DNA of 64,000 bases, taken from assembly GCA_964486295.1 (NCBI GenBank), contig CAZAMF010000003.1, forward strand, positions 1-64,000. The letters are read 5' to 3'. The notes under the pieces were generated by a model, which was not told where the DNA came from, ran no database searches, and saw only the letters and a program-made list of their open reading frames with translations. This DNA comes from CALBZG01 sp964486295 (GTDB lineage: Bacteria; Bacillota; Clostridia; Peptostreptococcales; Anaerovoracaceae). The translations under genes and the position numbers were made by a program. This document shows, piece by piece, positions 33,002 through 41,752 of this stretch (positions are counted from its first letter, which is position 1; each line of letters opens with the position of its first letter).

Positions 33002-34360
33002 ATGAAAAAACCTCTATCTGAAATGAGTTTAAAAGAATTATGGCAATTGTTCCCCATCCATTTGACAGAACATCAAGAAATATGGGACACGTGGTATCGC
33101 GAAGAAGCAAACGGGCTGCAAGAGGCGCTGACCGGAAAACAAATCATACGGATCAGTCATATCGGCAGCACTGCAATTAAAGGGATATGGGCAAAACCGA
33201 TCATTGATATTCTTGTGGAGTTACCTATGGATTGCAGCATGAGTGAGATTAAAGAAATCATTATTAACAGCGGATACAGATTTATGTCAGAGAGCGAGAA
33301 TCGAATTTCATTCAATAAAGGCTATACAGAAAACGGATTCGCAGAAAGAGTAGTTCATCTGCATTTAAGATACGCGGGGGATAATGATGAACTGTATTTC
33401 AGAGATTACTTGAATGAAAATCCGACTCTTGTAAAGCAGTATGAAGATCTGAAGCTGTCTTTGTGGAAAAAGTACGAGCACAACCGGGATGAATATACCG
33501 AAAAAAAGAGAGAGTTTATTTCCCGTTATACTCAGAAAGCAAAGAAAGAGTATGGAAGCAGATACCGCTTGCCATTGACAGATAAAGGCTGGACTAAAAA
33601 TGCCGGAACAAGTAAAGCAACGGTGAATAATGAATTTAGTAATAAAATTGGCCGATTGACCAGAAGCAGCGCTTATTTAGACTATTGTGAAGAGCTATAT
33701 GGTTATAGAGTATATCTTTTCAATATGATGGATAAACAGCAGATGGATTTTGTTTTAGGTTCTATTCCGGTATTGGCAGAGGATACCATTTTGGATTTGG
33801 GGTGCGGCCCTGGAAGTATTTTAAATCTATTGGTTAAAAAATATGGATGCCGGGGAATTGGGATTGATCAGCTGGATAGCGATATATTAGAGAGAAACGG
33901 TAAGGCATTTACCTATATCAACGGTGACATTGACAGGATCTCCGATTATCGTTTAAAACCAACAATCACCCTGTCCATTGACAGCCTCTATTTTAGCAAC
34001 GATCTGGACAAACTGGTTCAGCAATTAAACAGCATAGAGAATAATAGAATGTATTTATTCTATTCACAATATATATTTGATGAAGTTTGCATCGATAAGA
34101 GCATCCTTCAAAGCCGTAACACGAAACTTGCTGATGTTCTTAACAAAAACAATATTTCTTTCAAAACCATCGACTATAGCGAAAACGAGCGGTTATTCTA
34201 TGAAAATTCTTTGAGAGTTTTAAAAAAGTATAAGAAGACATTTGAAGACGAAGGGAACCTGGATCTATATGAGCGAAAATACAAGGAAGATATGAAGGGA
34301 CTGGAGTTGTATGATAAAAATCGAGCCAGCCGATATCTGTATATAATAAATAGAATATGA
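33002..34360 (+). CDS. fusion of a GrpB nucleotidyltransferase-like domain with a SAM methyltransferase
   Basis: The 452-residue protein joins two domains. Residues about 10-185 are GrpB/UPF0157, a nucleotidyltransferase-like fold, with the typical IIRISHIGSTAIKGIWAKPIIDILVEL and a HLHLRYAGDNDELYFRDYL stretch. Residues about 235-452 are a class I methyltransferase with motif I TILDLGCGPGSILNLLVKKYG (about 261-275) and GIGIDQLDSD. The linker is Lys/Ser-rich. The two folds normally occur as separate proteins, and a single reading frame with one ribosome binding site makes an assembly artefact unlikely. GrpB relatives may transfer nucleotides to small molecules such as CoA precursors or antibiotics, so a coupled modification is possible but unproven. 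Confidence 0.8.
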   Translation: MKKPLSEMSLKELWQLFPIHLTEHQEIWDTWYREEANGLQEALTGKQIIRISHIGSTAIKGIWAKPIIDILVELPMDCSMSEIKEIIINSGYRFMSESENRISFNKGYTENGFAERVVHLHLRYAGDNDELYFRDYLNENPTLVKQYEDLKLSLWKKYEHNRDEYTEKKREFISRYTQKAKKEYGSRYRLPLTDKGWTKNAGTSKATVNNEFSNKIGRLTRSSAYLDYCEELYGYRVYLFNMMDKQQMDFVLGSIPVLAEDTILDLGCGPGSILNLLVKKYGCRGIGIDQLDSDILERNGKAFTYINGDIDRISDYRLKPTITLSIDSLYFSNDLDKLVQQLNSIENNRMYLFYSQYIFDEVCIDKSILQSRNTKLADVLNKNNISFKTIDYSENERLFYENSLRVLKKYKKTFEDEGNLDLYERKYKEDMKGLELYDKNRASRYLYIINRI

Positions 34361-34422
34361 TTTTGCAGAAAATGGACAATTTGAAATAGCAGGAATACTA
34401 TTTTTTATTGGAGGATGGAACA

Positions 34423-35127
34423 ATGAATTTTACTATTGAAAATAGAGTATTTGAATTTTTCCCGGGCATGAGGATTGTCGTTGCTATTCTGAAGGATTTA
34501 GACAATCAATTGGAGAAACCTGAAATCCGGACCGAATTAAGGGAGGCCTGGATCAGCGCAGGCAAGGCGGCGACTGAGTATGGTAATCCTCAATCACACC
34601 CGAATATCAAACCATGGGTAGACCATCTCAAGGAACTTGGAGTTTCCCGAAAACAGTTTCCAAGCTCCATCGAAGCGCTTGTTCGAAGGGCGGGTAAAGG
34701 CGGGGAACCGATTTCGATCAATCCTTTAGTAGACTTCTATAATTCAATCTCCTTGAAGTATTTAGTTACGGCCGGAGCGTATGATTTGGATCAACTGGAC
34801 TATGGACTGGAATTGAGGTTTTCACGTGCCGGAGATACATTTCAAGCTCTTGACGACGAAAACATTTTTGACGTGCCGGAAGGTGAAATATCTTATGCTG
34901 ACGGAACTCAAATCTTAACAAGACATTGTGTATGGCGCCAGTCTAAAGTTGGGCTTATATTACCCGAAAGCGAAAATGTGATCCTGGTATCCGAAATCCC
35001 CAGGGAATTAGGAGAAGGATTATGCAAAGACGTGCTTGCCGCATTAGCTCAAGGCATAGTGAAGCATTTTCAAATTGTCCCTTTGACGTTCATCATGAGT
35101 TCAGATAAACCTGTAATTGAATTTTAA
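34423..35127 (+). CDS. B3/B4 (PheT editing domain-like) protein
   Basis: ATG 34423 follows TTGGAGG at proper spacing; a nearer in-frame ATG at 34408 lacks one. The 234-residue protein shows the B3/B4 fold of the phenylalanyl-tRNA synthetase beta subunit: NPLVDFYNSISLKYLVTAGAYDLDQL, then an ELRFSRAGDTFQALDD strand and the end CKDVLAALAQGIVKHF. Stand-alone B3/B4 proteins (COG3382 type) are thought to check amino acids or tRNAs, but their target is usually unknown. There is no synthetase gene nearby. Confidence 0.85.
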   Translation: MNFTIENRVFEFFPGMRIVVAILKDLDNQLEKPEIRTELREAWISAGKAATEYGNPQSHPNIKPWVDHLKELGVSRKQFPSSIEALVRRAGKGGEPISINPLVDFYNSISLKYLVTAGAYDLDQLDYGLELRFSRAGDTFQALDDENIFDVPEGEISYADGTQILTRHCVWRQSKVGLILPESENVILVSEIPRELGEGLCKDVLAALAQGIVKHFQIVPLTFIMSSDKPVIEF

Positions 35128-35142
35128 ATTTTGCGGACCCTG

Positions 35143-35889
35143 TTATATGCGAATAAAGCTTGTTATCAATGTGATAACACCAACAACTCCGATAAAACCA
35201 TATACAAGCTTTTTCATCATCTCTGCATTGATGCGATCTACTATTTTACTGCCGAGAAAAATTCCAATCATCAATACAATTACGCCACCCGCAATCAGCG
35301 GGATCATGGAATAGGTGATCTGTCCCTTCAGAATACGAACAGCCACACCATAAATTCCGGAAATTGCAAAATAGGCTTGCAGGGTGCCTAGATATTCTTC
35401 TTTCGACTTGGTGGTTGCCAAAAAATATACCACCATCGGTGGACCGCCCATTCCAAAGAAGGCATCTACGATAGCGGCTAAAGCAGAGCAGATAAATGCA
35501 GAAAACACCCCGGCTCGAATGGTAAACTTCCCCGAGAAAAAAATGAAATAAATAGCCATAATCAATAAAGATATTCCCAAAATAGGTTTCAAAAAATCAG
35601 CGCGGATATAGGCTGCTGCTGTTAGGGCTGCAAAGTAAATCGGGAAATAGATGACAAGCGGCAGCCGCATTAATTTCATATTCACAGATTTGCGATAGCG
35701 ATATAAAAGCAGGATACATGTAAATAGACTGATGCATTGACTCATAGCAGCCGACTGTATTACCGAAAAGACGACCGGAAAGAACAACATGAGTACAATA
35801 CCTGAACCAAAGCCGGTAACACTTTGTATAAAGCCGGCGAAGACAGCAGGAAGTATAACCCACAGCAATTGATAAACTGAAAGCCCCAT
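35143..35889 (-). CDS. TauE/SafE family sulfite exporter-like permease
   Basis: ATG 35889 follows AAAGGGA and was chosen over an upstream ATG. The 248-residue protein has about eight TM segments and the two family hallmarks: a GFIQSVTGFGSGIVLMLF motif in the first half and VDAFFGMGGPPMVVYFLA in the second, the inverted repeat pair typical of TauE/SafE. These carry sulfite, sulfoacetate or related organic anions out of or into the cell. No sulfur metabolism gene is next to it, so the substrate is undetermined. Convergent with the B3/B4 gene, 15 bases apart. Confidence 0.85.
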   Translation of the reverse strand: MGLSVYQLLWVILPAVFAGFIQSVTGFGSGIVLMLFFPVVFSVIQSAAMSQCISLFTCILLLYRYRKSVNMKLMRLPLVIYFPIYFAALTAAAYIRADFLKPILGISLLIMAIYFIFFSGKFTIRAGVFSAFICSALAAIVDAFFGMGGPPMVVYFLATTKSKEEYLGTLQAYFAISGIYGVAVRILKGQITYSMIPLIAGGVIVLMIGIFLGSKIVDRINAEMMKKLVYGFIGVVGVITLITSFIRI

Positions 35890-36092
35890 ATAATAAATCC
35901 CTTTCGTTCGATGAAAGCCCCATAGCAAATATGTGTTGTTTAATTTTTATAATACATTGGACATCAGAATGGTGCAAGTAAATCATCCCTTATCGAAGTG
36001 AAGTTGATATTATAGGCCCGGGAGGTTGGGTATAATGCCATTAGTAACTATTAGAGCACGGTTTACACTGTTGAATATAAGGAGGTAAGGAG

Positions 36093-36770
36093 ATGCCGGA
36101 TCAAGTGGATTTCAAAAAGGAATACAAGGACCTATATCAACCCAAGGCAGTTCCTATGATCATTGATGTGCCAAAGATGAAGTTTATCATGATCGATGGT
36201 CAAGGAGACCCCAATGATGAATCGGGAGAATATACAAAAGCAATCGAATCGCTTTATGGATTATCCTACACTATTAAAATGAGCGGGAAAGGCGGGAATG
36301 CTCCAGCGGATTTCTTTGAATATGTTGTTCCTCCTTTGGAGGGTTTATGGTGGACAACGGCTGACCAGCCCTTTGACAAGAGTCAAAAGAATCAATTGAT
36401 CTGGACTGCGATGATCAGGCAGCCTGAGTTTGTCACCGAGGAGGTATTCCAATGGGCTGTTGATACATTGAAGAAGAAAAAGCCGCAGCTTGATAATTCC
36501 AAGGCAAGGCTGGCGGAGTATACAGAAGGGCTCTGTGTACAGATGATGCATTTTGGCCCTTTCGATACGGAAGCGGTAACGGTTAAGGCTATCGATGACT
36601 TTGCAGCAGCCAACGGATACATCAACGCTATTTCAGAAACAGGTCCTGACGGAACGATCCGCAGGCATCATGAAATATACCTGAATGATCCCAGAAAAGT
36701 TGCGTCGGAAAAAATGAAGACAGTGGTTCGGCACCCAATCAGGGCCATCCTTCCCAAGGGCCAATATTGA
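36093..36770 (+). CDS. GyrI-like small-molecule-binding domain protein
   Basis: The 225-residue protein has the SOUL/GyrI-like pattern of the stand-alone family: PMIIDVPKMKFIMIDGQGDPN at the N-terminus, a central EGLWWTTADQP, and TEGLCVQMMHFGPFDTEAVTVKAIDDFAAANGY near residue 165. The C-terminus HHEIYLNDPRKVASEKMKTVVRHPI resembles the end of AraC-linked effector domains. Such proteins bind amphipathic ligands and some hydrolyse cyclopropanoid toxins. AAGGAGGTAAGG precedes ATG 36093. No partner gene identifies the ligand. Confidence 0.85.
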   Translation: MPDQVDFKKEYKDLYQPKAVPMIIDVPKMKFIMIDGQGDPNDESGEYTKAIESLYGLSYTIKMSGKGGNAPADFFEYVVPPLEGLWWTTADQPFDKSQKNQLIWTAMIRQPEFVTEEVFQWAVDTLKKKKPQLDNSKARLAEYTEGLCVQMMHFGPFDTEAVTVKAIDDFAAANGYINAISETGPDGTIRRHHEIYLNDPRKVASEKMKTVVRHPIRAILPKGQY

Positions 36771-36869
36771 ACTTGCTGATACTACCCATTTTAAAAAACC
36801 TGAATACGCACACAGGGTATTAAATTTTTTTTGCATGTATGCAGTAGCTTTCATTTTCTGGAGGACAAT

Positions 36870-37307
36870 ATGATAGAAATGCAATTCTCAATTGAAATAG
36901 AATCCTCTAAAGAGAGAGTCTGGACAACTCTTTGGGATGACGTGACCTTCCGTGACTGGGCGAGTGTTATAGATGAAGGCACCTATATGACGGGGGTCAT
37001 GAAAGAGGGGAATGAAGTCCAGTTTATATCGTCTTCAAGTGGCTACGGTGTGACAAGCCTGATAGAAAAGCTTGATCCCAATAAGTTTGTATCATTCAGG
37101 CACAGTGCAGACACAAAGGAAATTGGGCGACAGGAACGCGAAAACGAGTGGACCGGCGGGGCCGAGAGTTACACCCTAGCCGAAGATAATGGAATCACTA
37201 CATTGATCATTAAAACGGACGTTCCACAAGACCAAGAAGAAACATTTCGAACCAGGATCCCCGCAGCTCTGGAGCGTATAAAAATGCTTGCTGAAAAGCA
37301 AGACTGA
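36870..37307 (+). CDS. SRPBCC (AHSA1/START-like) domain protein
   Basis: ATG 36870 follows GGAGGAC; it is preferred to an earlier ATG at 36831. The 145-residue product shows the hydrophobic-pocket fold: FSIEIESSKERVWTTLWDDVTFRDWASVIDEG at the N-terminus and GGAESYTLAEDNGITTLIIKTDV then RIPAALERIKMLAEKQ as the long C-terminal helix. Such proteins bind lipids or ligands or act as modest cyclases. It is downstream of the GyrI-like gene in the same orientation and may share its transcript. The ligand is unknown. Confidence 0.85.
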   Translation: MIEMQFSIEIESSKERVWTTLWDDVTFRDWASVIDEGTYMTGVMKEGNEVQFISSSSGYGVTSLIEKLDPNKFVSFRHSADTKEIGRQERENEWTGGAESYTLAEDNGITTLIIKTDVPQDQEETFRTRIPAALERIKMLAEKQD

Positions 37308-37391
37308 AATTTGCCGAAGGCACCCTACGACCATATTTTGTTGATTATATTACTCATTTTTCTCCGGCAGTATACATCCTTAAAAACCGGA

Positions 37392-37421
37392 TTGACAATA
37401 TAATATAGCGGGGTGTAATAT
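37392..37421 (+). promoter_or_regulatory. promoter of the first arsenic transcription unit
   Basis: TTGACA (37392-37397), 18 bases, TAATAT (37416-37421), followed by an AT-rich stretch of near-palindromes (ACATATTAACATATTCATATATAT) up to the arsR ribosome binding site, where ArsR-type operators are usually found. A single exact operator could not be fixed. Confidence 0.6.
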
Positions 37422-37483
37422 AAAACATATTAACATATTCATATATATAAATGCGTGCTCGCTTTTTTATAGGAGGAATCAAG

Positions 37484-37834
37484 GTGAATCAATTAACGAA
37501 TATATTTAAAGTATTGTCAGATGAAACAAGATTGAGAATGCTGATCCTGCTCTATCAGGAGGAGCTCTGTGTTTGTGAATTAAGCGGTATACTAAACGTG
37601 CCGCAACCCAGAATATCACAGAACCTGTCGAAACTGAGGGATATGAATTTAGTGAACGATGAAAGAAAAGAGAAATATATATATTATTCGTTGAAGAAAG
37701 AGAATGAACTCTTGTTAAGCATACTAAAGGATATAATAGGAGACATTGATTCTCATCCAAGGCTAATCGCTGACCGAAACGGACTTGGCGATAAGGACAT
37801 ATACTTATGCCAGTGCTGTAATAAAGAAAACTAG
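37484..37834 (+). CDS. arsR: ArsR family repressor with ELCVCEL metalloid site
   Basis: GTG 37484 follows AGGAGG. The 116-residue winged-helix protein has ELCVCELSGILNVPQPRISQNLSKLRDMNLV. The Cys pair in ELCVCE lies in the recognition helix, as in the As(III)-binding sites of ArsR proteins. The C-terminus ends CQCCNKEN, a further Cys cluster. It opens a unit of four genes: permease, ferredoxin-DUF2703 and thioredoxin. On binding arsenite it should leave the operator and allow the unit to be transcribed. A second, different arsR starts the next unit. Confidence 0.9.
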   Translation: MNQLTNIFKVLSDETRLRMLILLYQEELCVCELSGILNVPQPRISQNLSKLRDMNLVNDERKEKYIYYSLKKENELLLSILKDIIGDIDSHPRLIADRNGLGDKDIYLCQCCNKEN

Positions 37835-37855
37835 CCGAAAAAGGGGTTAAATTTT

Positions 37856-38860
37856 ATGGTTATATTTGATTTTTTAAACAGGCAGATCTTGAAGATGGAA
37901 TGGCTTTATAACCTGGTACAGAAGCTGGTCGAGGATGTGTTCGGCTTGGACATGACAGACAGACTCGGCGGAAGCATCCACTTCTTTATATATGATGTCG
38001 TGAAGATATTTATACTATTGTCGGTTCTCATCTTTACCATTTCCTATATACAGAGCTTTTTTCCGCCTGAGAGGACAAAGAAAATATTGGGTAGATACAA
38101 AGGCTTGTCTGCGAACACTCTGGCAGCCTTGCTGGGAACAATAACGCCGTTTTGTTCGTGCTCATCGATTCCGCTGTTTATCGGATTCACAAACGCCGGG
38201 CTGCCAATCGGCGTCACGTTTTCGTTTCTGATATCCTCTCCGCTTGTTGATTTGGCATCCATGCTATTATTAGCCAGCATTTTCAATTTGAAGATCGCAG
38301 TTGCGTATGTAGTAGTAGGCCTCATCCTGGCGGTTATCGGTGGGAGCGTCATCAGCAAGGCAAAACTGGAAAGCTATGTTGAGCCTTTTGTATACAGCAA
38401 CAGTATAATGGAAATCGAACAGGAAGAATTGACCAGAAAAGATAGAATCGAATTCTCGAAAACACAAGTCAAGGATATCGTTAAAAAAGTTTGGATTTAT
38501 ATTCTGATTGGAGTCGGTATAGGCGCTCTGATTCATAACTGGATACCTGAAGAAGTGATTTCCGCCATCCTTGGGCAGGACAAATGGTATTCCGTTATAA
38601 TAGCGACACTGGTAGGCGTACCGATGTATGCGGATATATTTGGGACGCTCCCGATTGCGGAAGCGCTGGTCTACAAAGGCGTCGGTCTTGGTACAGTATT
38701 GTCTTTCATGATGGGTGTTACAGCGCTCTCCCTTCCGTCAATGATCATGTTGAAAAGGGTCGTAAAAACAAAGCTTCTGGCAGTTTTCTTCGGTGTTGTA
38801 ACAATTGGGATCATCATAATAGGTTATACGTTTAACGCTCTTGGCTACTTATTTGTTTAA
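37856..38860 (+). CDS. ArsP-like permease (UPF0718/COG0701)
   Basis: The 334-residue protein has about eight TM helices and the family signature TPFCSCSSIPLFIGFTNAGLPIGVTFSFLISSPL, with Cys100 and Cys102. A second inverted half contains GVPMYADIFGTLPIAEALVYKGVGLGT. ArsP members export trivalent organoarsenicals such as methylarsenite through such Cys residues, and others in the family are of unknown substrate. Position between an ArsR and a DUF2703-ferredoxin protein supports an arsenical role. Which species it moves is an inference only. Confidence 0.8.
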   Translation: MVIFDFLNRQILKMEWLYNLVQKLVEDVFGLDMTDRLGGSIHFFIYDVVKIFILLSVLIFTISYIQSFFPPERTKKILGRYKGLSANTLAALLGTITPFCSCSSIPLFIGFTNAGLPIGVTFSFLISSPLVDLASMLLLASIFNLKIAVAYVVVGLILAVIGGSVISKAKLESYVEPFVYSNSIMEIEQEELTRKDRIEFSKTQVKDIVKKVWIYILIGVGIGALIHNWIPEEVISAILGQDKWYSVIIATLVGVPMYADIFGTLPIAEALVYKGVGLGTVLSFMMGVTALSLPSMIMLKRVVKTKLLAVFFGVVTIGIIIIGYTFNALGYLFV

Positions 38861-38909
38861 AGCCATATAGTAAATGAAGTTAGTATATTCAAGAAAGAGG
38901 TGAATAAGC

Positions 38910-39680
38910 ATGACACAAAAGTGGTATCCCGTTGTAGACTATACGGAATGTATAGAATGTGGCCTTTGCGTCGAGAAATGTCCTCATGGCGTGTTTGACC
39001 CAGACAAGACGCCAATCCCTGTGGTCATCTATCCAGAGGAATGCGTAGACCATTGCCATAGCTGTGGCAACCGTTGCCCCGTTGGAGCAATCACATATGT
39101 TGGCGATGATACCGGCTGGACTCCGCCAAACATGAAACAAGACAAATCCGAAACAACATGCTCCTGTGTTAGTAATTTATCGTCAGAGAAAAGAATACTG
39201 ATAGAATACTTGTACCTTGACCTAAAGACATGTGATCGCTGCATTGGAACACACACTGTTCTGGATGAAGTAATGATGGCGCTGACACCTGCTTTAAAGC
39301 TTGCCGGTTACGAGGTCGAATATAAAAAAATTGAGATCGCCACAGAGGAGCTTGCAAGAAAGTATCAATTTCTTGCATCTCCAACGATCCGAGTAAATGG
39401 ATATGATATTTGCCGATCCGTAGCCGAGAGTAATTGCGGATGCTGCGGTGATATCAGCGGGACGGAAGTGGACTGCAGGGTATTTGAATATGATGGTGAG
39501 ACTTACGATGTCCCGCCAAAAGAAATGATCGCACATTCAATTTTGGAGATTATTTTCGTAAAGGGCGCAGGTGGATGCACATGCGGTGAATACATTCTCC
39601 CGGAAAACCTGAAGACCTTTTTCGAAGGCAAAAATAATAAAAATGCCAAAAGCTGCTCTTGCGGGGGCAATTGCTGCTGA
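38910..39680 (+). CDS. ferredoxin-DUF2703 fusion protein of the arsenic island
   Basis: The 256-residue protein joins an N-terminal ferredoxin with two cluster motifs (CIECGLCVEKCPHG, residues about 14-27; CVDHCHSCGNRCPVGA, 46-61) to a DUF2703 domain (about 96-235). DUF2703 is a thioredoxin-fold type domain with LDLKTCDRCIGTHTVLDEV. A Cys-rich region CGCCG and a tail SCSCGGNCC follow. In most genomes I know these occur as separate neighbouring genes in arsenic clusters. It plausibly brings electrons to an As/thiol redox step. The tail closely matches the N-terminal Cys block of the next protein. Confidence 0.8.
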   Translation: MTQKWYPVVDYTECIECGLCVEKCPHGVFDPDKTPIPVVIYPEECVDHCHSCGNRCPVGAITYVGDDTGWTPPNMKQDKSETTCSCVSNLSSEKRILIEYLYLDLKTCDRCIGTHTVLDEVMMALTPALKLAGYEVEYKKIEIATEELARKYQFLASPTIRVNGYDICRSVAESNCGCCGDISGTEVDCRVFEYDGETYDVPPKEMIAHSILEIIFVKGAGGCTCGEYILPENLKTFFEGKNNKNAKSCSCGGNCC

Positions 39681-39724
39681 TGGTACCTAATTAAATAGAT
39701 TATTAAATAAAGGAGATTTCAATC

Positions 39725-40084
39725 ATGGGTTTGTTTGGTAAAAAGGATAAGGAAATTGAAGCAACCTCTTGCTGTTGCTGTGGAGGAAATTGTAATACTG
39801 AAGCTCCGGCTGGATCCGAAGCGGAGGGGAAAAAGGAGGAAGGCGCTTCCGTAAAAGTATTGGGCAGCGGCTGCGCGAAATGCAATCAGCTAGAAGCCGC
39901 GACAAAAGAAGCGCTGAACCAGCTTGGCATGGATTCGACAATTGAGCATGTTACTGATTTTTCAAAGATTGCGGCATATGGGGTAATGAGCACGCCAGCC
40001 CTTGTTGTGGACGGCAAGGTGGTCGCCTATGGCAAAGCACTTAAGACGGAAGATGTTGTGAAAATATTGCAGAAGGTTAGATAG
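39725..40084 (+). CDS. thioredoxin family protein (redox-active disulfide type) with Cys-rich N-terminus
   Basis: The 119-residue protein starts with a short segment carrying CCCCGGNCN (residues about 17-25), then a Glu/Lys/Ala-rich linker, then a thioredoxin fold: KVLGSGCAKCNQLEAATKEAL with the CAKC redox site, and AAYGVMSTPALVVDGKVVAYGKAL with the cis-Pro. Proteins of this type (redox-active disulfide protein 2) accompany ArsP- and UPF0718-type permeases and reduce arsenate reductase or methylated arsenicals. The N-terminal block could bind arsenite or metal. GGAGAT precedes ATG 39725. A terminator follows at 40090. Confidence 0.85.
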   Translation: MGLFGKKDKEIEATSCCCCGGNCNTEAPAGSEAEGKKEEGASVKVLGSGCAKCNQLEAATKEALNQLGMDSTIEHVTDFSKIAAYGVMSTPALVVDGKVVAYGKALKTEDVVKILQKVR

Positions 40085-40089
40085 GTAAA

Positions 40090-40125
40090 AGCCAGGGTAG
40101 ACGCTTTGTCAAACCTGGCTTTTTT
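40090..40125 (+). terminator. rho-independent terminator after the first arsenic unit
   Basis: AGCCAGG (40090-40096) pairs with CCTGGCT (40114-40120), followed by T's to 40125. It separates the thioredoxin gene from the second arsR unit. Confidence 0.8.
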
Positions 40126-40215
40126 AATGTTCTAATGACAAAGCGTTTGATTTGAGAAAACCTAAATGATATTATATGAGCGTAATCGAATATACTAATA
40201 TAAAGGGGGAGAGAC

Positions 40216-40623
40216 ATGACCGAAATATTCAAAGTTCTGTCCGATGAGAATAGGCTTAGAATTTTGAACGTTCTAATGAAATACAGCTTATGCGTATGTG
40301 AGCTGGAAGTCGTTTTAAATATGACTCAGTCCAATGTGTCAAGACATTTAAGCATCCTCAAGAACATAGGCCTGGTATCATCATCAAAGGATGCACAATG
40401 GATCCATTATACGTTCAATGAAGCTTTCTCAAATGACAATGAGTTGCTGGTCGCTTATCTGAAACAGAAATTTGCAGAAGGGCGAGTCTATCTAAACGAT
40501 TACGCACGATGTAAAGCGTATAAGGAAAGTGAATATAATTGCCAGACCATAAGAAGCGATAAAAACTTTGTCATGGAGTACATTATTAGTAAAGTAAAAA
40601 ATTTAAGCGATCATCCGTTATAA
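40216..40623 (+). CDS. arsR: second ArsR family repressor
   Basis: This 135-residue winged-helix protein has MTEIFKVLSDENRLRILNVL, then SLCVCELEVVLNMTQSNVSRHLSILKNIGLV, with the Cys pair in CVCEL in the recognition helix. The C-terminal part is longer than in the first ArsR and carries single Cys residues (YARCKAY, YNCQTI). A spaced GGGGGAG lies upstream. It begins the unit with ACR3, ArsC, the MoaD/ThiS-like protein and the stress protein. Two separate repressors imply that the two units may respond to different arsenical forms. Confidence 0.9.
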   Translation: MTEIFKVLSDENRLRILNVLMKYSLCVCELEVVLNMTQSNVSRHLSILKNIGLVSSSKDAQWIHYTFNEAFSNDNELLVAYLKQKFAEGRVYLNDYARCKAYKESEYNCQTIRSDKNFVMEYIISKVKNLSDHPL

Positions 40624-40663
40624 GTTTAATTTAATCAAAAATGACATACAAATAGGTGGAGTA

Positions 40664-41743
40664 ATGGAAAAGGAAAATAGAGCGAAATTATCATTTTTAG
40701 ATAGGTTTTTAACACTTTGGATCTTTATTGCCATGGCTATCGGAGTGATTGGCGGGTACACGTTCCCGAATCTGGCCGATTCATTAAGCTCCTTCAGTAC
40801 AGGGACCATATCCTGGCCCATAGCGATCGGGCTCATCATTATGATGTATCCGCCACTGGCAAAGGTAAAATATGAAGAAATCGGGAAAGTTTTTGAAAAT
40901 AAGAAGGTTTTCGGCTTTTCGCTTTTACAGAACTGGATCGTTGGCCCGGTTCTTATGTTCGTGTTGGCGATCCTGTTCCTGGGAGATAGGCCGGATTTTG
41001 CAATCGGCTTAATCATCATTGGGATGGCGAGATGCATAGCTATGGTTGTTGTTTGGAATTCCCTGGCAAAAGGAGATAGTGAATATGCGGCCGCCCTTGT
41101 GGCGATGAACTCCATATTCCAGATACTGCTCTATACCGTATATATCTATTTCTTCGCAACATTGCTTCCTCAATGGTTGGGGCTTTCATGGGGCGGGCAG
41201 GTCATTGACATCTCCATGGGGGAAGTTGCGAAAAGCGTTCTGATCTATTTAGGCATCCCATTTGCGGCAGGTTTCCTTACGAGATTTGGCCTGATCCGAA
41301 TGAAAAATAAAGAATGGTATGAAAAAGTATTCATTCCTAAGATTTCGCCACTGGCATTGATAGCACTGCTTTATACAATCATTATCATGTTCATTACGAA
41401 AGGGGAGCAGATTGTTCAAAATCCTCTTGATGTGGTTCGTATAGCGATTCCAATGCTGATCTATTTTGCTATCATGTTTTTTGCCAGCTTTTATATTGCC
41501 CATCGGCAGGGATTCAAATATGACCAGACGGTTACCTTGTCCTTTACGGCCGCCAGCAATAATTTTGAACTGGCCATTGCGGTTGCAGTAGCGGTATTCG
41601 GCATCAGTTCGGATGTCGCCTTTACGGCGGTAATCGGACCGCTGGTAGAGGTGCCAGTCATGATATTGCTGGTTAATTCCGCCCTCTATTTCAAACGGAA
41701 GTACTATGATATGAATGGATTTTCAAAACACTCTAAAAAATAG
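40664..41743 (+). CDS. acr3: ACR3 family arsenite efflux transporter
   Basis: The 359-residue protein has about ten TM helices and family landmarks: LDRFLTLWIFIAMAIGVIGGYTFP at the N-terminus, MMYPPLAKVKYEEIG, the pore motif GMARCIAMVVVWNSLAKGD with the essential Cys (Cys124), and FTAASNNFELAIAVAVAVFGISS near the end. It exports As(III) using the membrane potential or protons. It follows the second arsR and precedes arsC, with 9 bases between acr3 and arsC. Because no arsA ATPase is present, it acts as a secondary carrier. Confidence 0.95.
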   Translation: MEKENRAKLSFLDRFLTLWIFIAMAIGVIGGYTFPNLADSLSSFSTGTISWPIAIGLIIMMYPPLAKVKYEEIGKVFENKKVFGFSLLQNWIVGPVLMFVLAILFLGDRPDFAIGLIIIGMARCIAMVVVWNSLAKGDSEYAAALVAMNSIFQILLYTVYIYFFATLLPQWLGLSWGGQVIDISMGEVAKSVLIYLGIPFAAGFLTRFGLIRMKNKEWYEKVFIPKISPLALIALLYTIIIMFITKGEQIVQNPLDVVRIAIPMLIYFAIMFFASFYIAHRQGFKYDQTVTLSFTAASNNFELAIAVAVAVFGISSDVAFTAVIGPLVEVPVMILLVNSALYFKRKYYDMNGFSKHSKK

Positions 41744-41752
41744 GAGAATATT

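Noticed and set aside
36780..36830. Terminator after the GyrI-like gene (AATAC...GTATT followed by T-run)
   Set aside because: The stem is only five A/T-rich pairs; the T-run alone is not sufficient evidence.
38910..40084. CRISPR or other repeat array suggested by the recurring CGGNC codons
   Set aside because: Only two protein-coding blocks share the sequence, in different genes; no regularly spaced repeats were found anywhere in the window.
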